NCBI GenBank assembly: GCA_903887045.1
Contig: CAISOD010000243.1
Location: 1-33,180 of the forward strand
DNA from: an uncultured Gammaproteobacteria bacterium
GTDB lineage: Bacteria > Pseudomonadota > Gammaproteobacteria > Pseudomonadales > Pseudohongiellaceae
Length of the DNA stretch: 33,180 nt
Direction of reading: 5' to 3'
Below are positions 27,539-33,180 of the stretch, piece by piece; position 1 is the stretch's first letter, and every line of letters starts with the position of its first letter. The notes beneath the pieces were generated by a model. That model did not search any database and had not been told where the DNA came from. It saw only the letters and a list, made by a program, of their open reading frames with translations. The position numbers and the translations under genes were made by a program.

Positions 27539-28474
27539 ATGTCGGATTGCAACCGCAGGGATTTCATGGCGTTGTCTGCACGAATGACGGCAGGAATGAC
27601 GACCATCGCCGCCGTAGCCCGCAGCGAGAATGTACAGGCGGCCGACACTTCCGGCCTCATCGTGTGCATGCACGGGGTGACATCAAGCGAGTTTGATTTC
27701 CGCACCTGCATGGAAGGCTGGGCCAAGGCCGGCATCAAGGCAGTGGAGCCGGATCTGGTGAAGGCGCGCCAGCATGAAGAAGCCAACGGCAAGGGCAGCG
27801 CCCGCAAGCTGCTCAACGATCTTGGCCTTGCCGCCTACTCCTCCACCAATCAGTTGAACCTCGAAGCGACCAGCGAAGCCCGCGTGCAAGCGGTAGAAGA
27901 CCTGAAATGGAAAGTCGAGATGGCAGCATCGCTTGGCGCCACTCGTATCGTCATTCCATCAGCGGCGAGTGCGCAACACACGCTGGCCGATTATGAGCAG
28001 GTGTACGCCAATCTTTACGAAGTCGGTGAAATCGCCAAACCACATGACATAGCGCTGATGGTGGAGTTCACCCGCAACTCACGCCTGATCAACAACGTGC
28101 GCACCTCGCTTGATGTGGTGCGCAAGGTGAATCATCCGAACATCAAGTTCATGCTCGATCTGTATCACTTGTGGGCCGGCCCGTCGAAGTTTGAAGATCT
28201 CGACATGATCCAGCCCGGCGAAATCCATCATGTGCATATCGCCGACACGCCGCGGCAGCCGCCGGTGGAAGTAGCCGAGCAGAAAGACCGCGCGTTTCCG
28301 GGCGAAGGCATCGCGCCGCTGCAGAAAATTCTCAACAAACTGGTAGCGCTCGGATACAACCGTGCGCTGTCGCTCGAGCTGTTCGATATGACGGTGCGTC
28401 GTACCGATCCCACGGTAACGGCCACCAAGGCATTACAAACAATCACGCCACTCATTCAAGGCATCAGCGCCTGA
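27539..28474 (+). CDS. Sugar phosphate isomerase/epimerase-like TIM-barrel protein with Tat-like signal
   Basis: CNRRDFMALSARMTAGMTTIAAVA N-terminus; LGATRIVIPSA, IALMVEFTRNSRLINN, NIKFMLDLYHLWAGPSKFEDLDMIQPGEIHHVHIAD, GYNRALSLELFD. Confidence 0.85.
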   Translation: MSDCNRRDFMALSARMTAGMTTIAAVARSENVQAADTSGLIVCMHGVTSSEFDFRTCMEGWAKAGIKAVEPDLVKARQHEEANGKGSARKLLNDLGLAAYSSTNQLNLEATSEARVQAVEDLKWKVEMAASLGATRIVIPSAASAQHTLADYEQVYANLYEVGEIAKPHDIALMVEFTRNSRLINNVRTSLDVVRKVNHPNIKFMLDLYHLWAGPSKFEDLDMIQPGEIHHVHIADTPRQPPVEVAEQKDRAFPGEGIAPLQKILNKLVALGYNRALSLELFDMTVRRTDPTVTATKALQTITPLIQGISA

Positions 28475-28487
28475 GACGGAGACAACA

Positions 28488-29612
28488 ATGAAGACAATCG
28501 CGATCAGAACGCTTACCGCAGCCGCTTTCAGCTGCTTGCTGTTATCAACAATGCCTGCAATCGCGCACCACTCGTTCTCCGCCGAGTTCGATGCGGCGCT
28601 CAGTGGCACCTTCACCGGCGTTGTCACTGAAGTGCGCTTCAGCAACCCGCATGTGCGTTATCGCATCGATGCCAAAATGCCAGACGGCAGCATTGAGAAC
28701 TGGGAAGTCCAGGCCGGCAGCGTTACCTCACTGCGGCCGCAGGGCTGGGTTGCCGACAGCGTGAAGGTAGGAGACACAGTTACTGTTGAAGGTCAGTTAG
28801 GCCGCAATGACGCGAAGAAGGTGTTTGTGCGCGGTATCACGTTGGCAAGCGGCAAACGCTTCGGCGGTACCGAAGGCAACAATTCCAACACCGCCCGCGC
28901 TGCAGCTCCCAACGATCGCACCACCGTCACTGCCGATCCGAACAAGGACTATGGTTATGGCAAGCAAAACGCCGCGGCACCATTCGACATCAGTGGCGCG
29001 TGGCGCCAGGGTTACAAGTTCCGCGTCACGGTAGACGATCTTGAACCTAAACCAACGCCGTTTACCGAAGAAGGCAAACGCCTGCGGGAAGCCAATACCA
29101 AGTACGATGACCCGGCTCTGCGCTGTATTGCGCTTGGACTGCCGCGTATTTTCGGCAATCCCTACAATCTCGACATCCACGATGCCGGCAACCACTACCT
29201 GTTCACCTATGTTGAACACAACTCGCCGCGCCGCATCTGGATGGACGGCCGTACCGCTCCGGAGAATACCGCGCCGAGCTCAAACGGCTTTTCTGTCGGT
29301 CATTGGGAAGACAGCAACACTCTGGTAATTGAAACCACCCATCTGGCGGCGGGTTGGCTCGATGGCTCCGGCTTGCCCATGTCGGGTGAGGGTACGCGCA
29401 CCGTTGAGCGCATCACCTTCACTGCTGATCATCTTTCGGCTGATCGCACGATGACGATCTACGATCCCCTCTACACCCAGCCTCTGCTGCGCACGCGCGG
29501 CTGGGCCCGTGGTGACACTGTTGACGTAAGCGAGCAGGATTCCTGCGATCCGGCCAGCTACTACTCGGATATCAAGGAAGCAGGGTTGCTGGATAAATAT
29601 CTGGCGCCTTGA
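28488..29612 (+). CDS. DUF6152-like exported protein with C-terminal extension
   Basis: Signal peptide then AHHSFSAEFDAALSGTFTGVVTEVRFSNPHVRYRIDAKMPDGSIENWEVQAGSVTSLRPQGW; C-terminal NTLVIETTHLAAGWLDGSG, VERITFTADHLSADRTMTIYDPLYTQPL. Confidence 0.78.
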   Translation: MKTIAIRTLTAAAFSCLLLSTMPAIAHHSFSAEFDAALSGTFTGVVTEVRFSNPHVRYRIDAKMPDGSIENWEVQAGSVTSLRPQGWVADSVKVGDTVTVEGQLGRNDAKKVFVRGITLASGKRFGGTEGNNSNTARAAAPNDRTTVTADPNKDYGYGKQNAAAPFDISGAWRQGYKFRVTVDDLEPKPTPFTEEGKRLREANTKYDDPALRCIALGLPRIFGNPYNLDIHDAGNHYLFTYVEHNSPRRIWMDGRTAPENTAPSSNGFSVGHWEDSNTLVIETTHLAAGWLDGSGLPMSGEGTRTVERITFTADHLSADRTMTIYDPLYTQPLLRTRGWARGDTVDVSEQDSCDPASYYSDIKEAGLLDKYLAP

Positions 29613-29634
29613 TTCGATCTTTACAAACATCCAA

Positions 29635-29667
29635 CGCAATGCCGCACCTTCGATGGGCGGCATTGCG
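29635..29667 (+). terminator. Strong hairpin, candidate terminator or attenuator
   Basis: Perfect 11-bp stem cgcaatgccgc (29635-29645) / gcggcattgcg (29657-29667) with an 11-nt loop; no clear T-tract. Confidence 0.5.
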
Positions 29668-29730
29668 CCTGTGTTAACTGTATCTTCAACGGACATTAAC
29701 CGTACGCCAACGCGCGGCACGTAAAGTCTT

Positions 29731-29761
29731 CTCAGTTTGTATTTCGCTTTTTCGAACTGAG
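29731..29761 (+). promoter_or_regulatory. Hairpin covering the Shine-Dalgarno of the TonB-dependent receptor gene
   Basis: ctcagtt (29731-29737) pairs with aactgag (29755-29761). The GAGG at 29759-29762 lies 8 nt before the ATG at 29771. Confidence 0.45.
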
Positions 29762-29770
29762 GCTTACCCG

Positions 29771-32700
29771 ATGAATTCTGTTGTTTCCCGTACGCTCCCT
29801 TTAAACGACGCATCCACTTCCGCTCCACACTCCGCACAACTCAAGACTTTGCCGTTGATGGTGCGCCATGCGCTCGTCGGCATTTTGCTCACCGCAGCCA
29901 CTGGCGCTGCAGCACAATCACCAGCTGCCGGCAACGCACCCGCAGTGGACGAAGTTATCATCACCGGCTCCAACATCCGTCGTACCCAGAATGACAGCAC
30001 GGTGCCGATCTCGGTGATCGGTGCAGAAGCGATGGAAGTGCGTGCGGCCTTGCTGCCGGTGGAACTGCTCACCTCGCTGCCTTCAGTCGTCAACCTGCCC
30101 GAAAACGAAACCCGTCTCGGCTCCTCTGGCGCGCGTGGCGACAACGCCAACATCAACCTGCGCAACATGGGCGCTACGGCCACACTGGTGCTGGTGAATG
30201 GTCGCCGAATGACGATCAACCCGATGACAGCCGGTCTCTCGCAGGCAGTGAACGTGAATCAGTTGCCAACCCAGGGCGTTGATCGAATCGAAGTACTGCG
30301 CGATGGCGCCTCGTCGATCTACGGTTCTGATGCCGTGGGTGGCGTGATCAACTACATCATGAAGCGCGAGTTCGATGGCATTGAAGCGTCGATCCAGCAA
30401 GGCGGCACCGAGCAAGGTGGCGGTGCCAATACCCAGCTGGCACTGACATTCGGCTCTACCAATGTGCTCGATGGCCGCGGCCGTTTCATCGGCAGCATCG
30501 ATGGCATCTACCGCGACAGCATCAACCTGGTTGATCGCGATTTCAGTCGCACCTCGTTCAATTCTGACCGCGCGCCGGCGCCGTGGAACAACATCGGCGG
30601 CGCCTTTGACGGCCGTTCGGCGCGCGGCTACTGGCCTACGTTCCGCGTTGGCACAGCAACTGCCAACAACTTCTTCCGTCCGGTCAATGGCGTGCCGGCG
30701 TTGACTACGGTAGCGCCAAACCGTACCACCAATCCTGAAGCTTTCCTCGATCTCAACCAGTTCGGTTTCGCTTCGCCTGAAGTGATGCGCGGCAACATCT
30801 ATTTCGCCGGTGAATATGATCTGACCGAGAGCATCAGCGCCTTCGCCGAACTCGGCTACTACCAGGCTAATTCCACCATGCAGCGCCAGCCGCTGGCTCT
30901 CAATGGTCCAACCACCGACAAGAACCTGGTGCTGCCCATCGACAGTCCTTACAACCCTTATGGTTCACGCTTCTATCATGCAAGCGGTCAGGCCAATGCC
31001 GACGGTACCCAGCGCATTACCGGCGCGCCGCGCACAGTCAGCATTACACAAGCGACGATCGCGGGCCTCAGCCCGGAAGTGATCGAGACCAACTCGGATG
31101 CATTCCGCTTCGCCACCGGTTTGAAAGGTTCCATCAACGACAACTGGAACTGGGAAGCGTCATTGTTCTACAACGAAGTCAACGGTGATGACCAAGCCTA
31201 TCCGGATGTGCGCGAAAGCCTGCTGCAGGCTGCCGCCAACCGCACTGATGCCAGTGCCTATAACCCCTTCGGCTACACCTTCAAAGTGCTCAATGGGGCA
31301 GTAGTGGCTGACGCGCCTTACAACAATCCGCAGGCAACCGTGGATTCCTTCAGCGCCATCTATGCGCGTACCGCACAGAGCACCATCACCAGCGCCGACG
31401 TGCGCGCCAACGGTACCTTGTTCAGCTGGTGGGGTGGCGATATCCAGATGGCCGTAGGTGCCGAACATCGCCGCGAAGATCTGGCTGACATCCGTCCTCC
31501 GTTCCATGGCGAGAACCCGGCCAGTTCGGGTCTCGACACTACCGGCAATGACTTCCTGCTGCATCCACCACGCCCTGATGTGCTTGGCGATCGCGATGTG
31601 ACCAGCGTGTACGCCGAACTGATGGTGCCGCTGGTAAGTGAAGAGAATGAAATCCCGCTGGTGCACCGTTTGGAGCTCAACCTCTCTGCGCGCAACGAGA
31701 GTTACAGCGATTTCGGCGACACCATCAAGCCGAAGATCGGCTTGAACTGGAAGCCGGTTGAAGCGGTGATGCTGCGCGCTTCCTACAACGAAGGCTTCAT
31801 GGCGCCGAGTCTGGCTGCGCTCTATACCAGCCCGCGCTGGTCCATTACTGCCGGCGCCGGCGATAACGATATCTACCGCAACCCGGCGCTCAACGAAGGT
31901 CCCTACGTCATGCGCACCTACTTCGGCGGTAACCCGAATCTGCAGGCGCAGGAGTCGGAAGGCACCACCTTCGGTTTTGTGGTCGAAGTTCCTTTCATTG
32001 AAGGCCTGAGCGTCAACGCCGATTGGTGGAGCATTGATCGCACCAACTTGCTGGGCCAGCGCAGCACCAACCAGATCAACGACAGCGATGCGTCACTGTT
32101 GCGCGCCTACACCCAACAACAGTTGGCAGCCGGTGTGCCGATCAACCAGATCGACCTCGGCAGTGGCACTCCCAACTACAAGGGTGATATGGATGTTGTG
32201 CGTTTCGCACTTACCCCGGAAGACATCACCGCGTTTGCCAACTACAACGCCGCCAACCCGGGCAATCGCGTAGCCGCCGCCGGCCGTATCTTCTCGCGCA
32301 ATCAGCCCTTCCTGAATCTGTCAGCGAGTGAACACAGCGGTATCGATTTCGGTTTCCGCTACGAGTTGCCTGACATGGGATTCGGCGATGTGGTGTTGAG
32401 TTCGGAATTCGCCTACCTCGACACGGCGCAGACGACACTTTCGCCAGCCAACGTGGCACCTATCGTCAGCAACCAGCTGTACGCCTCCGGTGCCGCCAAG
32501 TTGCGCAGCACCACCAATCTGTTCTGGCGTAATGGCAACTGGAATGCCGGACTTGGGATTTATCATGTAGGCGAAACCCACGATGGTGGAGCCACTACCA
32601 CCGCTGCCATCTGGCAGAGCCTGGGTTACCCCGACTACATCGAGCCATTCTTCACGCAGGGCAACACAATCTACCGCCGCGTGGTCGACCGCTTCATCAG

Positions 32701-32899
32701 CTACAACCTCAACGTTGGCTACACGTTTGACGAGGCCCAGAGTGAATTGCTGCGTGATACCAAAGTACGCATGTCGATCATCAATCTGACTGACAAAGAA
32801 CCACCACTGGCTGCCGACAACTTCGGTTACGATCCCGGCGTGAGCCAGTCGCTTATGACAGGCCGTAGCTGGAATGTCGAAATCACGAGGAAATTCTGA
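29771..32899 (+). CDS. TonB-dependent outer-membrane receptor
   Basis: Signal region then VDEVIITGSNIRRTQNDSTVPISVIGAEAM (TonB box/plug), GVDRIEVLRDGASSIYGSDAVGGVINYIMKREFDG, MLRASYNEGFMAPSLAALY, C-terminal GRSWNVEITRKF ending in F. Confidence 0.96.
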   Translation: MNSVVSRTLPLNDASTSAPHSAQLKTLPLMVRHALVGILLTAATGAAAQSPAAGNAPAVDEVIITGSNIRRTQNDSTVPISVIGAEAMEVRAALLPVELLTSLPSVVNLPENETRLGSSGARGDNANINLRNMGATATLVLVNGRRMTINPMTAGLSQAVNVNQLPTQGVDRIEVLRDGASSIYGSDAVGGVINYIMKREFDGIEASIQQGGTEQGGGANTQLALTFGSTNVLDGRGRFIGSIDGIYRDSINLVDRDFSRTSFNSDRAPAPWNNIGGAFDGRSARGYWPTFRVGTATANNFFRPVNGVPALTTVAPNRTTNPEAFLDLNQFGFASPEVMRGNIYFAGEYDLTESISAFAELGYYQANSTMQRQPLALNGPTTDKNLVLPIDSPYNPYGSRFYHASGQANADGTQRITGAPRTVSITQATIAGLSPEVIETNSDAFRFATGLKGSINDNWNWEASLFYNEVNGDDQAYPDVRESLLQAAANRTDASAYNPFGYTFKVLNGAVVADAPYNNPQATVDSFSAIYARTAQSTITSADVRANGTLFSWWGGDIQMAVGAEHRREDLADIRPPFHGENPASSGLDTTGNDFLLHPPRPDVLGDRDVTSVYAELMVPLVSEENEIPLVHRLELNLSARNESYSDFGDTIKPKIGLNWKPVEAVMLRASYNEGFMAPSLAALYTSPRWSITAGAGDNDIYRNPALNEGPYVMRTYFGGNPNLQAQESEGTTFGFVVEVPFIEGLSVNADWWSIDRTNLLGQRSTNQINDSDASLLRAYTQQQLAAGVPINQIDLGSGTPNYKGDMDVVRFALTPEDITAFANYNAANPGNRVAAAGRIFSRNQPFLNLSASEHSGIDFGFRYELPDMGFGDVVLSSEFAYLDTAQTTLSPANVAPIVSNQLYASGAAKLRSTTNLFWRNGNWNAGLGIYHVGETHDGGATTTAAIWQSLGYPDYIEPFFTQGNTIYRRVVDRFISYNLNVGYTFDEAQSELLRDTKVRMSIINLTDKEPPLAADNFGYDPGVSQSLMTGRSWNVEITRKF

Positions 32900-33180
32900 T
32901 GCTGGCGCCCTTGCCTCCGAACAAGTTCTCTCGCCGCAAAATACTGGTAGGCATGGCGGGTGTTGCCGGCATGGCAAGCACCGGCTTTGCCGCCGAGAGT
33001 GTAGACACAGAGGCAATGCGCGCCGAGTACCGCAAGTGGCTGGAGTCACTGCCCTCAGCACCGAAACCGGTGTTGGCAGACCATGGTCTGGTGGCAACTG
33101 AACTCGGGCGCTGGCACATCATGGAAGCCAATCAGGGCGTGTGTGTCGATGCCGAACATTTCTACGGCATCGGCAATCAT
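32899..33180 (+). CDS. Tat-exported protein of unknown function (3' truncated by window edge)
   Basis: NKFSRRKILVGMAGVAGMASTGFAAES twin-arginine signal. ATG overlaps the TonB receptor stop (TGATG); open to the window end. Confidence 0.75.
   Translation, partial: MLAPLPPNKFSRRKILVGMAGVAGMASTGFAAESVDTEAMRAEYRKWLESLPSAPKPVLADHGLVATELGRWHIMEANQGVCVDAEHFYGIGNH

Noticed and set aside
26357-27673. 438-aa minus-strand ORF
   Set aside because: Antisense shadow of the FMN dehydrogenase gene with no recognisable motifs.
32321-33097. 258-aa minus-strand ORF at the right end
   Set aside because: Antisense to the TonB receptor C-terminus and the following Tat gene; no motifs.
1-33180. Search by eye for mobile elements, phage genes, toxin-antitoxin pairs, defence systems and tRNAs
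   Set aside because: No transposase, integrase, terminal inverted repeats, known defence domains or tRNA-like sequence recognised; not excluded by computation.

Overview
The window looks like a gammaproteobacterial chromosomal segment (inferred from gene content only). I saw no rRNA, tRNA, CRISPR array or insertion sequence. Left to right: (i) the 3' part of a serine beta-lactamase-like hydrolase (+). (ii) A long minus-strand block: small periplasmic protein, DUF4198-like protein, DUF6162-like protein, a Zn/Mn-type ABC transporter (SBP, ATPase, permease), a second SBP that appears to have lost the canonical metal ligands, a soluble PAS hybrid histidine kinase and a molybdopterin oxidoreductase. 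(iii) cinA plus a dCACHE-HAMP-SpoIIE phosphatase, and a coiled-coil protein with a 9-nt tandem-repeat tail. (iv) A complete mla lipid-transport operon (STAS-mlaF-mlaE-mlaD-mlaA-mlaC). Directly upstream are an RsbW-like kinase and a broken RsbU-like GAF-SpoIIE phosphatase, suggesting a partner-switching circuit coupled to lipid transport. (v) An exported ankyrin / DUF1592 cytochrome-like / DUF1552 operon. (vi) A plus-strand cluster: an exported FMN alpha-hydroxy-acid dehydrogenase with an in-frame CxxCH motif, a Tat-type TIM-barrel protein, a DUF6152-like protein, a TonB-dependent receptor whose Shine-Dalgarno lies in a hairpin, and the start of another Tat protein. The best candidates for something new are the partner-switching/Mla fusion with its decayed phosphatase, the CxxCH flavoenzyme cluster, and the ligand-less SBP plus hybrid kinase in the metal operon.
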